Origin: Actinomycetes bacterium
Lineage (GTDB): Bacteria > Actinomycetota > Acidimicrobiia > Acidimicrobiales > Microtrichaceae
Assembly (NCBI GenBank): GCA_023437745.1
Contig: JAEZFI010000024.1
Location: forward strand, 1 to 25,715
Reading direction: 5' to 3'
DNA: 25,715 nucleotides
Shown here: piece by piece, positions 14,263 through 22,687 of the stretch
Layout: each line of letters starts with the position of its first letter
Position numbering within the stretch: the first letter of the stretch is position 1
The notes under the pieces: model-generated
What the model saw: the letters and a program-made list of their open reading frames with translations, nothing else
The model's database searches: none
Told to the model about the DNA's origin: nothing
Made by a program: the position numbers and the translations under genes

Positions 14263-15036
14263 GTGGCACAGCCCGAGGAGCGCCCCGCCGACGGTCCCGT
14301 CATCGCGGCGGGAAGGGACACGGAGATCGTGGACCTCGGTGGTGGCCGGGTGCTGCGGCGACCCCGGATCCCACGCGACCTGTCCGGCGAGGTGGCCGCC
14401 ATGCGGGCGGCGGCCGACGCCGGCTTCCCGGTGGTGACGGTCCACGAGGTCCGTCCCGACGGGCTGGTCCTGGAACGCCTCGACGGGGTGGACATGCTGA
14501 CGGACCTGGGACGAGCGCCCTGGCGGATGGGACGGCACGCCGCCACGTTGGCGAGCCTGCAGCGACGGCTGGCCGCGATCCCGGCGCCGGAGGGGCTTCG
14601 CGGCCCGTTCGGGTCCGGTGACCGGCTGGTGCACCTCGACTTCCATCCCGGCAACGTGCTGCTGACGGCCCGCGGCCCCGTCGTGATCGACTGGGCGAAC
14701 GCCGCGCGCGGACCCGCAGGAGCGGACGTCGCAGCGACCTGGTTGCTCCTCGCCGCCGCGACGCCACCCGAGGGCGGCCGGCTCGAGGCCCTGGCGACGA
14801 GGTTCGGGCGGCGGTGGTTCCTCGGCCGCTACCTGCGGCATGCCGATCGAGCTGCCGGGGTGGCCATGCTCGCCGCCGTGGCCCAGCTCCGGCGCAGCGA
14901 CCCGAACCTCGGAGCCGACGAGCTCGAGCGGATGGCGGAGGTGGTCCGCTCGAACGGTGGCGTCACTCCTGCGGGTGGGCCTCGCTCGGTGCCGCCGGCT
15001 CCAGCGCCTCGTCGAGGTCGGCGACGATCTCGGTGA
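14263..15036 (+). CDS. APH-fold phosphotransferase-like protein
   Basis: 257 residues from GTG 14263, 5 bases after the previous stop. The catalytic region is HLDFHPGNVLL, the H-x-D-x-x-x-x-N loop of aminoglycoside/choline-kinase-like enzymes. VVIDWANAARGP follows and supplies the metal-binding aspartate. Upstream, VLERLDGVDM looks like the hinge of the family. The nucleotide-binding N-lobe is short. The true substrate is unknown: many such proteins phosphorylate small metabolites, and resistance should not be assumed. The last 25 residues (from about position 14963) are Pro/Arg-rich, ending PRRGRRRSR, and are read antisense to xseB, so the end of this protein is constrained by, or an accident of, the opposing gene. 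Possibly cotranscribed with the PspC operon. Confidence 0.8.
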   Translation: MAQPEERPADGPVIAAGRDTEIVDLGGGRVLRRPRIPRDLSGEVAAMRAAADAGFPVVTVHEVRPDGLVLERLDGVDMLTDLGRAPWRMGRHAATLASLQRRLAAIPAPEGLRGPFGSGDRLVHLDFHPGNVLLTARGPVVIDWANAARGPAGADVAATWLLLAAATPPEGGRLEALATRFGRRWFLGRYLRHADRAAGVAMLAAVAQLRRSDPNLGADELERMAEVVRSNGGVTPAGGPRSVPPAPAPRRGRRRSR

Positions 15037-15226
15037 CGCGCATGCGAGCGAGGTCGATGCGGTCCCGGCAGACGGCGATCAGCTCGGCGGCCCGAGCGAC
15101 GTGGTCGCCCAGCACGTCGATGTCGAGGTGGCTCGAGTCGAGCGCCGACACGATCCGGTCCAGCTCGGCGACGGCGTCGGCGTAGCCGATGCTCGGCGGC
15201 TCAGGGGTCGGTTCGGACGCGGTCAT
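14963..15226 (-). CDS. xseB: Exodeoxyribonuclease VII small subunit
   Basis: 87 residues, the usual XseB size. The core GYADAVAELDRIVSALDS, followed by a helix with LGDHVARAAELIAVCRDRI, matches the family's helical hairpin that binds XseA. The ATG at 15226 overlaps the xseA stop as ATGA, so production of the two subunits is coupled. The acidic N- and C-terminal extensions are low complexity. The 3' end overlaps the convergent kinase-like gene by 74 bases. ExoVII degrades single-stranded DNA to acid-soluble oligonucleotides. Confidence 0.95.
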   Translation of the reverse strand: MTASEPTPEPPSIGYADAVAELDRIVSALDSSHLDIDVLGDHVARAAELIAVCRDRIDLARMRVTEIVADLDEALEPAAPSEAHPQE

Positions 15227-16602
15227 GTGGGCTCCCCTTCGGGATCGACGGTGGAGTGGACGGTGCCGTCCACGATCGTGGTCACGAGATGCTCGCCGGG
15301 GAGGGCGTCGACGGTCGAACGCAGCACCGTGCCGTCGGCGCGGTGCGTGATCGACCAGCCGCGCTCGAGCAGGCGGGCCGGATCCTCGGCTCGAACCTGC
15401 GCCGCCAGCAGCTCGACGCGATCAGCGGCGGCGTCGAGGCGACGCAGGGCCGACGGACCCAGGTGGCCCCGCGCCCGTTCGAGGCGCGCGTCGGCGCTGC
15501 GCAGCAGCTGCGAGGCATCCCGTACGACGCGGGCGCGCCGGTGCGCCATGTCCGACGCTGCCCGGTCGAGCCCGACGCGGCACGACGATGCGATGCTCCG
15601 GGCGCGCCGATCGTGACGTGCGGCATGGGTCTCGAGCTGCGCCGCCGCGAGATCCAGGACCCGCTCCCATGAACCCTCGGCCCGGTCGCGGGCGAGTCGG
15701 ACGGCCTCGACGAGGGCCGCCGCGCAGGCGGTGGGCGTCTTCCAGGCCGTGTGGACGACCTCGTCGGCCACCGACCGGTCGGTCTCGTGCCCGATCCCGG
15801 ACCAGACCACCACCCCCGACGCCGCGATCGACCGGGCGATGACCTCGCTGTCGAACGCGGCCAGGTCGGTGCGGGCTCCGCCACCGCGCACCAGGGCGAT
15901 CACGTCCACACGGTGGTGCTGGAGCGTGGAGATGGCCGCAGCGACGGTTGCCTCGCTCTCGACGCCCTGCACCCTCGCGTCCACGCAGAGGACGTCGAAC
16001 CCCAGACCGGACACCTCCAGCTCGTGGAGGAAGTCGGCGTGCGCCGCACTGCCGGCAGAGGTCACCAGGCCGACCCTCAGCGGCAGTGGTCCCAGCGCGA
16101 GCCGGCGGTTGGCGCCGAGCAGGCCCTCGGCGTCGAGCCGTGCCAGCAGCGCCTGACGTCGTGCTGCGAGATCGCCCAGGGTGAAGGCCGGGTCGATGGC
16201 GAACATCTTCAGCTGGACCTGCATCCGCCGGCCGTAGAGCTCGAGGTCGCCGCGGACCCTGACCCGCACGCCGTCGTCCATCTTGACGGCTCCGCCGGCC
16301 CGCTTGAGCTGCAGGTTGACCTTCTCCTTCTGCCAGCGGAAGAGCGTCACGGACAGCGCGTGACCGGGGCTCCGGTGGTCCTCGCCGGGCTCGACCAGCG
16401 TGAAGTACACGTGCCCGTTCGACGCTCGGCTGAGGTTGGTGATCTCGCCCTCGACCCACACCGAGTGCGGGATCGCGTTGCTGAGCGCGTCCTCGAGGCG
16501 ACCGTGCAGCTCCGGCACCGACCACGTGTGGGACGGATCGCGGCGCACTGCCGACCGGTCGTCCTCGCCCTCGGGCGGCGGCAGCGCGTCGAACAGGGTC
16601 AC
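15223..16602 (-). CDS. xseA: Exodeoxyribonuclease VII large subunit
   Basis: 459 residues from GTG 16602. An N-terminal OB-fold covers about residues 25-120 (VWVEGEITNLSRASNGHVYF; MQVQLKMFAIDP). The catalytic domain includes PLRVGLVTSAGSAAHADFL, ALVRGGGARTDLAAFD and VWSGIGHETDRSVADEV, the GxGHxxD block being a family hallmark. A long helical region (about 310-420) follows that binds XseB. The GTG start gives VTLFDALPPP; a longer reading would run into the divergent SDR gene. The gap to that gene's ATG (16670) is 67 bases and must hold both promoters; no clear consensus is visible. Confidence 0.95.
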   Translation of the reverse strand: MTLFDALPPPEGEDDRSAVRRDPSHTWSVPELHGRLEDALSNAIPHSVWVEGEITNLSRASNGHVYFTLVEPGEDHRSPGHALSVTLFRWQKEKVNLQLKRAGGAVKMDDGVRVRVRGDLELYGRRMQVQLKMFAIDPAFTLGDLAARRQALLARLDAEGLLGANRRLALGPLPLRVGLVTSAGSAAHADFLHELEVSGLGFDVLCVDARVQGVESEATVAAAISTLQHHRVDVIALVRGGGARTDLAAFDSEVIARSIAASGVVVWSGIGHETDRSVADEVVHTAWKTPTACAAALVEAVRLARDRAEGSWERVLDLAAAQLETHAARHDRRARSIASSCRVGLDRAASDMAHRRARVVRDASQLLRSADARLERARGHLGPSALRRLDAAADRVELLAAQVRAEDPARLLERGWSITHRADGTVLRSTVDALPGEHLVTTIVDGTVHSTVDPEGEPT

Positions 16603-16669
16603 GTCCCGAACGGTAGCGGTGCCCTCCGACAGGGCGTGGCCGACCCGTCTCGCCGTACGCTCCCGACCC

Positions 16670-17443
16670 ATGACCGCATCGGGACGCGCCGACCACTTCG
16701 ACCTCACGGGGCGCACCGCCGTCGTCACCGGCGGGAGCCGGGGGCTGGGGCGGGCGATCGCCGAGGGGTTCGCGGCGGCCGGCGCCCGGGTCGTGGTGGC
16801 CTCGCGCAAGGCCGAGGCCTGCGAGGAGGTGGCTGCCGCCATCGTGTCGGCGGGCGGTCAGGCGATCGCCGTGCCCACCCACGTCGGCCGGGCGGAGGAC
16901 CTCGCAGCGCTCGTCGAGCGGTCCACCGACTGGGCGGGCGGGATCGACATCGTGGTGAACAACGCCGCCAACCCGCTGGGTGGACCGCTGACCGAGGTGA
17001 CCGAGCTGGCCTTCACCAAGTCCTTCGAGGTCAACGTGCTGGCGCCGCTCCGCCTCTGCCAGCTCGCCATGGCGCAGCTGCAGGCGAGCGACCACGCCTC
17101 GGTGATCAACGTGATGTCGGTCGGTGCGTTCCGGGGCGCCGGCTACCTCGGGCTCTACACCGCCTCGAAGGCAGCGCTGTGGAACCTGACGCGCACGATG
17201 GCGAAGGAGTGGGGACCGCACGGGATCCGGGTGAACGCTCTGGCTCCGGGGCCCTTCGAGACGGACATGATGGCACCGACCCTGTCGATACCCGATTTCC
17301 GGCAGGACATCGTCGACTCCACCATCCAGCGGCGCGTGGCCGAGCCGGGCGAGATCGTCGGCGCGGCGCTGCTCCTCGCCTCCGACGCCGGCAGCTACAT
17401 GACGGGGAGCTGCCTCGTGGTCGACGGCGGCACTTCCGCCTGA
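16670..17443 (+). CDS. Short-chain dehydrogenase/reductase (SDR)
   Basis: 257 residues, classical SDR length. The cofactor motif is TGGSRGLG (from about residue 20), NNAAN marks the fold's middle, the catalytic serine lies in INVMSVGAF, and YTASK supplies the Y-x-x-x-K pair. The C-terminal VNALAPGPFETDM and YMTGSCLVVDGG are standard. An SR pair after TGG and the downstream SRKAE are more NADP- than NAD-like, but this is weak. The substrate is unknown; the family acts on many alcohols and ketones, including 3-oxoacyl groups. ATG 16670 is the natural start. The gene is monocistronic: a hairpin follows. Confidence 0.92.
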   Translation: MTASGRADHFDLTGRTAVVTGGSRGLGRAIAEGFAAAGARVVVASRKAEACEEVAAAIVSAGGQAIAVPTHVGRAEDLAALVERSTDWAGGIDIVVNNAANPLGGPLTEVTELAFTKSFEVNVLAPLRLCQLAMAQLQASDHASVINVMSVGAFRGAGYLGLYTASKAALWNLTRTMAKEWGPHGIRVNALAPGPFETDMMAPTLSIPDFRQDIVDSTIQRRVAEPGEIVGAALLLASDAGSYMTGSCLVVDGGTSA

Positions 17444-17470
17444 GCGCGCGGGGCCTGTCGTAGGCTCGCC

Positions 17471-17507
17471 CGGGTTCGTCCCCGGTCGGGGGTCGTCCGG
17501 GAACCCG
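17471..17507 (+). terminator. Nested hairpin after the SDR gene
   Basis: The outer arms are CGGGTTC (17471-17477) and GAACCCG (17501-17507). Inside, CCCC (17480-17483) can pair with GGGG (17488-17491). It starts 27 bases after the SDR stop and ends 25 bases before the next ATG. There is no T-run, and it could instead be a 5' leader structure of the next gene. Confidence 0.4.
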
Positions 17508-17532
17508 CCGAGTTGCTGATCGAGGCGATGTC

Positions 17533-18342
17533 ATGGAAGAGGAGCTGCAGACTGCGTCCCCGCCGGCCCGCCGGCGTGTGACGACGAGCCTCGTCGCCCT
17601 GGTGGCGCTCGTCGCAGCCGGCTCCATCGCAGCGGTCGCCGTGCTGTGGGATCGATCCGACGACGACGGCGCCGTGGGCGAGTTCGTGGAGGACGTCGCC
17701 CTCACCACCACGACCTTCCCTCGCGTCCGCCCGTCCCCGGATGAGCTCGCAGCACTGCTCGAGCTGAGCCGGATGGACGTCAGCGGCCTGCCGGACCCTC
17801 CGGAGCACGACGTCCACTCGTCGCACGACCTCACCAGCGCCCCCACCACCGTTCCGGTCGATGCCGCGACCGCCGAACTGCTGGCGGCGCAGGTCCAGGA
17901 GGCGGTGGACGCGACGGCGGGCCTGGCCACGGCGCGCGACGCCACGGCGCAGGGGTACGCGTTCGGCTCGCAGTTCGCGCCCACCGTCGGCACGCACTAC
18001 GTGCGGTGGTCGATGGTGGACCAGCCGTTCGACCCGGCCCGACCGTCGATGCTGCTGTACGACGGGGAGGGGCCCGACGCCGAGCTCGTCGCGTTCTCCT
18101 ACTGGGTGGCGTCACCGACGGCGCCGGAGGGCTTCGCGGGCCCCAACGACGTGTGGCACCGGCATCTCCGGATGTGCCTCGTGGACGGCCAGCCCGCGGG
18201 CGAGGGCGTGACCGATCCTTCGCAGTGCCCCGGCGGGGTCCTGCTCGACGGGCGCAACCTCTGGATGCTCCACCTCTGGATGGTGCCCGGCGTCGAGAAC
18301 CCGTGGGGGCAGTTCGCGGCGGTGAACCCCGCCCTTCGTTGA
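17533..18342 (+). CDS. Membrane-anchored or secreted hypothetical protein
   Basis: 269 residues. A short polar N-terminus with PARRR precedes one hydrophobic helix (about 18-38, TSLVALVALVAAGSIAAVAV) lacking an obvious cleavage site, so probably a type II anchor. An acidic/Thr-rich linker follows to about residue 110. The C-terminal domain (about 145-269) is Trp/His/Met-rich: GTHYVRWSMVDQPFDPARPS, LLYDGEGP, FSYWVAS, VWHRHLRMCLVDG, HLWMVPG and a final NPWGQFAAVNP. These spaced His, Trp and Asp residues suggest a metal or ligand site. I cannot name a family. ATG 17533 is supported by GAGG 7 bases upstream. It converges on the luciferase-like gene with only 12 bases between the stops. Confidence 0.75.
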   Translation: MEEELQTASPPARRRVTTSLVALVALVAAGSIAAVAVLWDRSDDDGAVGEFVEDVALTTTTFPRVRPSPDELAALLELSRMDVSGLPDPPEHDVHSSHDLTSAPTTVPVDAATAELLAAQVQEAVDATAGLATARDATAQGYAFGSQFAPTVGTHYVRWSMVDQPFDPARPSMLLYDGEGPDAELVAFSYWVASPTAPEGFAGPNDVWHRHLRMCLVDGQPAGEGVTDPSQCPGGVLLDGRNLWMLHLWMVPGVENPWGQFAAVNPALR

Positions 18343-18354
18343 GCCGGACGCTGC

Positions 18355-19275
18355 TCAGAGCGCGCGGACGGCGGCTCGGAGCGCATCCATCGCGTCGGCT
18401 CGTCGGGCGCCGGTGCCCAGGGTGAAGTCGGGGACGATGACCTCGGTCACCCCGATCTCCGCCCAGGCGGCCACCGTCGCCGCGAACTCCGACGCCGGCC
18501 CGGCGACCGCGGCGCGCGGCGATACGGAGGCGACCAGCTCCCGGGCGCGGGTCGCGTCGTCGGTCACGAAGACGAGGGCCTGGGTCGTCCGCTCGATCTT
18601 CCCGGGGTCCCGCCCGATCGCCTCGCACGCGGCGTCGAGAGCGGCGGAACGCTCGGCGAGCACGTCGGGCAGGCTCCACATGTTCCACGCGTCCGCGTGA
18701 CGTGCGACGAGGCGCAGCATCCGGTCGCCCTTGCCGCCGATCAGGAACGGCAGGCGATCCTGCAAGGGCTTGGGCTCGCACAGCGCCTCGCTCAGCTGCA
18801 CGAACTCGCCGTCGAACGACGTGCGTGGCTCGGTCAGCAGGGAGCGGATCGCCGTGCAGTGCTCCTCGAGCCGGCGGATCCGCTCGCCGGGGGTGCCCAG
18901 CTCGATCCCGTACTGCTCGTGCTCGTTCAGCTGCCAGCCGGCGCCCAGGCCCAACCTGAGGCGTCCACCGGACGCGTGATCCGTCGTCGCCGCCCAGTTG
19001 GCCAGCACCGCGGGATGCCGGTAGGTCGCGGAGAACACCAGCGAGCCGAGGCGCAGCCGCTCCGTGCACCCGGCCAACGCCGACAGCGCGGCGGTCGACT
19101 CCAGCATCGGCGCGTCGGATCGCCCGAAGCCCCCGTCGTCGCCCATGAAGTGGTCGGCGACGACGAGACCGTCCCAACCCGTCGCCTCCGCGTGGCGCAC
19201 GCCCTCCAGCACCGACGACCACGGTTGGGCCAGGTTGGCCCAGTAGGTGAGGCGCGTCGCCGCCGGGGACGTCAC
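18355..19275 (-). CDS. Luciferase-like (LLM) F420-dependent oxidoreductase
   Basis: 306 residues with the TIM-barrel pattern of the LLM class: GWDGLVVADHFMGDD near the start, TERLRLGSLVFSATYRHPA, then GRLRLGLGAGWQLNEHEQYG, and FLIGGKGDRMLRLVARHADAWN. The GAGW-x-x-xEH block is typical of members that use coenzyme F420 in actinobacteria; FMN use cannot be excluded. The substrate is unknown. The GTG start at 19275 overlaps the ABC exporter stop as GTGA, so the gene is coupled to it. This pairing hints that the enzyme acts on something the exporter handles, but that is inference. Confidence 0.9.
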   Translation of the reverse strand: MTSPAATRLTYWANLAQPWSSVLEGVRHAEATGWDGLVVADHFMGDDGGFGRSDAPMLESTAALSALAGCTERLRLGSLVFSATYRHPAVLANWAATTDHASGGRLRLGLGAGWQLNEHEQYGIELGTPGERIRRLEEHCTAIRSLLTEPRTSFDGEFVQLSEALCEPKPLQDRLPFLIGGKGDRMLRLVARHADAWNMWSLPDVLAERSAALDAACEAIGRDPGKIERTTQALVFVTDDATRARELVASVSPRAAVAGPASEFAATVAAWAEIGVTEVIVPDFTLGTGARRADAMDALRAAVRAL

Positions 19276-21113
19276 GTCTCGGACCCGACGAGCGTCGTGT
19301 AGAGCTCTGCGTACAGGCCCATCGAACCGAGCAGCTCGTGGTGCGTGCCCGACTCGACGAGCCGTCCGTCGTCCAGCACGAGGATCCGGTCCGCCGCGAC
19401 GATGGTCGACAGGCGGTGGGCGATCACCAGGGAGGTGCGACCCTCGAGCGCCACGGCGAGCGCGCGCTGGACGAGCGCCTCGTTCTCGCTGTCGAGGTGG
19501 CTCGTCGCCTCGTCGAGGATCACGATCGCAGGGTCCTTGAGGAGCATCCTCGCGATGGCGAGACGCTGCTTCTCGCCACCGGAGAGCCGGTAGCCCCGCT
19601 CGCCGACCACGGTGTCGAAGCCGTCGGGGAGGCGGGCGATGACCTCGCTGACCTGGGCGGCGTCGCAGGCGGCGACCATCTCCTCGTGGGTGGCCCCGGG
19701 GCGCCCGTAGCGGAGGTTCTCGCCGACCGTCGTGTGGAAGAGGTGCGGGTCCTGGGCCACGACGCCGATGGCGGAGCGCAGCGACTGGCCGCGGAGGTCA
19801 CGCACGTCGTGCCCGTCGATGCGGATGGCGCCGGACGTGGCGTCGTACAGGCGCGTGACGAGCGAGGCCAGTGTGGACTTCCCCGCGCCGGACGGGCCCA
19901 CCAGCGCGACCATCTGGCCGGGCTCGATCGTGGCGCTGATGCCGCTGAGCACGTCGTGGTCCGAGGCCCCCTCCGGCGCGAACCCGCCCTCCAGCGACGC
20001 CACGGTGTCGGTGGCGAGGGGGTAGCGGAACGACACGTCGTCGAACTCGATCCGGCCCTTCGGTGCCTCGAGGTCGATCGCCCCGGGTCGGTCGGCCACG
20101 GTGTCCGGGGTGTCGAGGACCTCGAAGACACGCTCGAAGCTCACGAACGCGGTCATCACGTCGACCCGGGCGTTCGTCAGCGAGGTGAGCGGCTCGTAGA
20201 TGCGCACGACCAGCGCTGCCAGCGCGACGAGCGTGCCTGCGGTGATGGAACCGGAGATCACGCTGCGCCCGCCGAAGTAGTAGACGGCCGCGGTGCCGAT
20301 GGCGCCGACCAGCCCCAGCACGGCGAGGAAGATCCGGGTGTACATCGCCGACTTCACGCCCACGTCGCGCACCCCGGCCGCCCGCGTCGAGAAGTTGGAG
20401 CGCTCCTCGTCGTAGCTCCCGTACGTCTTCACGAGCAGCGCGCCCGCCACGCCGAAGCGCTCCGTCATCTGGTTGTTCATCTCGGCGTTGAGGTTCATGC
20501 CCTCGCGTGAGATCCCGGCGAGCTTCCGACCCACCCGCTTCGCCGGGAGGAGGAACGCGGGGAGGAGCAGCACCGACAGGACCGTCAGCCGCCAGTCGAG
20601 CGCGGCCATCGCCACGAGCGTGGCGGCGAGCGTGATCACGTTGCTCACGACCGTGCCGAGCGTGCCGGTGAAGGCTCGCTGGGCGCCGATCACGTCGTTG
20701 TTCAGGCGGCTGACCAGCGCGCCGGTCTGCGTCCGCGTGAAGAAGCCGATGGGCAGTCGCTGGACGTGGTCGAACAGCTGGGTGCGGAGGTCGTAGATCA
20801 GCCCTTCGCCGATGCGCGACGACCAGTAGCGCTCGGCGAGCGAGAGCAGCGCCGACACGACCTCGGCCCCCACCACGAGCCCGGCGAGCAGCGCGAGCTG
20901 CCCGGTGTCGCGGTGGGGAAGTGCCTTGTCGATGATCGACCGGAAGAGCAACGGCGGTGCCAGCCCCAGCACGGCCTGGGCGACGATCACGACGAGGAAG
21001 CCGACGAGCATCGACCGGTAGGGGACGGCGTAGCCGAACACGCGGCGGACGAGACCCCTGGGCAACTTCTGGCCCTTCAGCTCCTCGGCGTCGGCGTTCA
21101 TCATCCGCCACAT
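19272..21113 (-). CDS. ABC exporter, fused membrane and ATPase domains (half-transporter)
   Basis: 613 residues from ATG 21113; ATG 21104 and 21101 are close alternatives. The membrane domain (about 30-320) has six helices (first MLVGFLVVIVAQAVLGLAPP). The ATPase domain has Walker A GPSGAGKST, Q-loop AQDPHLF, signature LSGGEKQRLAIAR, Walker B VILDEATSHLD and H-loop AHRLST. It would act as a homodimer or with an unlinked partner, exporting lipids, peptides or drugs; the cargo cannot be read. An insertion (EGGFAPEGASDHD) lies in the first strands of the ATPase domain. The open frame extends upstream to 21371 but overlaps the photolyase gene. Divergent from the photolyase over 158 bases. Confidence 0.93.
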   Translation of the reverse strand: MWRMMNADAEELKGQKLPRGLVRRVFGYAVPYRSMLVGFLVVIVAQAVLGLAPPLLFRSIIDKALPHRDTGQLALLAGLVVGAEVVSALLSLAERYWSSRIGEGLIYDLRTQLFDHVQRLPIGFFTRTQTGALVSRLNNDVIGAQRAFTGTLGTVVSNVITLAATLVAMAALDWRLTVLSVLLLPAFLLPAKRVGRKLAGISREGMNLNAEMNNQMTERFGVAGALLVKTYGSYDEERSNFSTRAAGVRDVGVKSAMYTRIFLAVLGLVGAIGTAAVYYFGGRSVISGSITAGTLVALAALVVRIYEPLTSLTNARVDVMTAFVSFERVFEVLDTPDTVADRPGAIDLEAPKGRIEFDDVSFRYPLATDTVASLEGGFAPEGASDHDVLSGISATIEPGQMVALVGPSGAGKSTLASLVTRLYDATSGAIRIDGHDVRDLRGQSLRSAIGVVAQDPHLFHTTVGENLRYGRPGATHEEMVAACDAAQVSEVIARLPDGFDTVVGERGYRLSGGEKQRLAIARMLLKDPAIVILDEATSHLDSENEALVQRALAVALEGRTSLVIAHRLSTIVAADRILVLDDGRLVESGTHHELLGSMGLYAELYTTLVGSET

Positions 21114-21195
21114 CACGTGCACGGTCCGCACTCTGTCACTCGCGGTCCGATCGGGGCACCTCGGATCCGCGCCGATGGTCGAACGCCTGCGAAGG

Positions 21196-21217
21196 GGGGT
21201 ACCCAGCGCGGTGCCCC
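21196..21217. promoter_or_regulatory. Hairpin in the exporter/photolyase divergent region
   Basis: GGGGTACC (21196-21203), loop CAGCGC, GGTGCCCC (21210-21217): eight pairs with one G-T. Two copies of ACGCCTGCG (21183-21191 and 21245-21253), 62 bases apart, flank it. Both features lie in the 158-base divergent promoter region (21114-21271) and may be regulatory. No consensus promoter is obvious there. Confidence 0.35.
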
Positions 21218-21271
21218 TGCCGGCCTCACCACGCACCCATCCGCACGCCTGCGGGCTCCGAACCCTTGCCG

Positions 21272-22687
21272 ATGAGCGACCCGATGCGTGATCGACGCGC
21301 CCCTGGTGGCACGGCCGGACCGGCGTTGATGTGGTTCCGGCGCGACCTGCGCCTCCATGAGAACCCGGCATGGGCGGCCGCCACCGGTGCCCGTCCGACG
21401 GTCACGGCGCTCTACGTGGTGGACGACCGGCTGTGGTCGTCCGCTGGCCCGTATCGCCGGAACCAGCTGGCCGCGGATCTGGCGGCGCTCGACGCCGACC
21501 TCCGCCGGGCCGGCGGGCGGCTCCTCGTGCGGCACGGCGATCCGGTCGACGTGGTCCCTGCCGAGGTCCGGCGTCTCGGTGCCCGGAGCGTGCACTGGAA
21601 CGCCGACGTCACGCCGTACGCCACGACACGCGACGCCGCGGTCCGTGCGGCCCTCGGTGACGTCGACGTGTGCACCCCCTACGGCCACCTCGTCCTGCCA
21701 CCGGGTTCGGTCCGGACGCGCGACGGGCACGTGCCGCTCGTGTTCGGTGCGTTCCACCGGACGTGGGCCTCGACGCCCTGGGACCCCTGGCCCGAGGTGG
21801 GCGATGCGACGGTCACCGACGAGATCGGCGACGCGCTCCCGTCGGCGGATGGCCCTCCGCCCCTGCCGCCGGGCGAGGACGGCGCCCACGCGATGCTGCA
21901 GGAGTTCCTCGACGGCGGGATCGACGACTACCGCGCACGACGCGATCTGCCGGCGGACCGCGGGACCTCGGGGCTGTCCGCAGCGCTCCGCTTCGGCACG
22001 ATCTCTCCCCGGCAGGTGGTGGAGGCGGTCGGCACGGTGGACGATGAGCGGCGTGCGTTCGTGCGGCAGCTCGCCTGGCGCGACTGGTTCGCCCACCTGC
22101 TGGCCGAGCACCCCTCGCTCCCGGTGCGTTCGATGCGTCCCGAGCTCGACGGCATCGAGTGGCGGAAGGATCCGGCGGGCCTCGAGGCGTGGAAGGCCGG
22201 CCGGACCGGCTACCCCCTCGTCGACGCGGGGATGCGCGAGCTGGCCCAGACGGGCCGGATGCACAACCGGGTGCGCATGGTCGCCGCGTCGTTCCTGGTC
22301 AAGGACCTCCTGATCGACTGGCGGGCGGGCGAGCGCCACTTCCGACGGCTGCTCGTGGACGGCGACGTGCCGCAGAACGTCGGCAACTGGCAGTGGGTCG
22401 CCGGCACGGGACCCGACGCCGCGCCCTACTTCCGGGTGTTCAACCCGGTCGCCCAGAGCCGCACGCACGACCCGAGTGGCGTGTACCTCCGGCGATGGGT
22501 CCCCGAGCTCGCCGGCCTCGACGACCAGTCGATCCACGCGCCCTGGGAGGCGGGCCCGCTCGCCCTGGCCGCCGCCGGGGTGGAGCTGGGTGCCAGCTAT
22601 CCTGCGCCCATCGTGGAGCACGCCGAGGCCCGATCCAGAGCGATCGACGCGTACCGCCGGGCCCGAGCTGCCGGCGCAGCTCGATGA
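21272..22687 (+). CDS. phr: Deoxyribodipyrimidine photolyase (cryptochrome/photolyase family)
   Basis: 471 residues, normal for this family. The N-terminal antenna-binding domain starts ALMWFRRDLRLHENPA. The FAD domain has TSGLSAALRFGTISP, RQLAWRDWFAHLL, then TGYPLVDAGMRELAQTG, MHNRVRM, ASFLVKDLLIDWR, VGNWQWVAGTG and FRVFNP, the standard FAD-contact block. IHAPWEAG near the end matches light-dependent CPD photolyases rather than plant-type cryptochromes. The enzyme splits UV-induced cyclobutane pyrimidine dimers using blue light and FADH-. ATG 21272 is preferred; ATG 21284 is possible. The stop overlaps the next gene's ATG (ATGA), linking it to the ABC permease pair. Confidence 0.95.
   Translation: MSDPMRDRRAPGGTAGPALMWFRRDLRLHENPAWAAATGARPTVTALYVVDDRLWSSAGPYRRNQLAADLAALDADLRRAGGRLLVRHGDPVDVVPAEVRRLGARSVHWNADVTPYATTRDAAVRAALGDVDVCTPYGHLVLPPGSVRTRDGHVPLVFGAFHRTWASTPWDPWPEVGDATVTDEIGDALPSADGPPPLPPGEDGAHAMLQEFLDGGIDDYRARRDLPADRGTSGLSAALRFGTISPRQVVEAVGTVDDERRAFVRQLAWRDWFAHLLAEHPSLPVRSMRPELDGIEWRKDPAGLEAWKAGRTGYPLVDAGMRELAQTGRMHNRVRMVAASFLVKDLLIDWRAGERHFRRLLVDGDVPQNVGNWQWVAGTGPDAAPYFRVFNPVAQSRTHDPSGVYLRRWVPELAGLDDQSIHAPWEAGPLALAAAGVELGASYPAPIVEHAEARSRAIDAYRRARAAGAAR

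Noticed and set aside
14263..15036. Kinase-like gene as an aminoglycoside-resistance determinant
   Set aside because: Only the generic APH-fold motifs are present; the short N-lobe and housekeeping context give no support for a drug substrate.
15422..17221. Very long leftward frame across xseA and the SDR gene
   Set aside because: It crosses two well-supported genes in the wrong frames and shows only Arg/Gly/Pro-rich composition.
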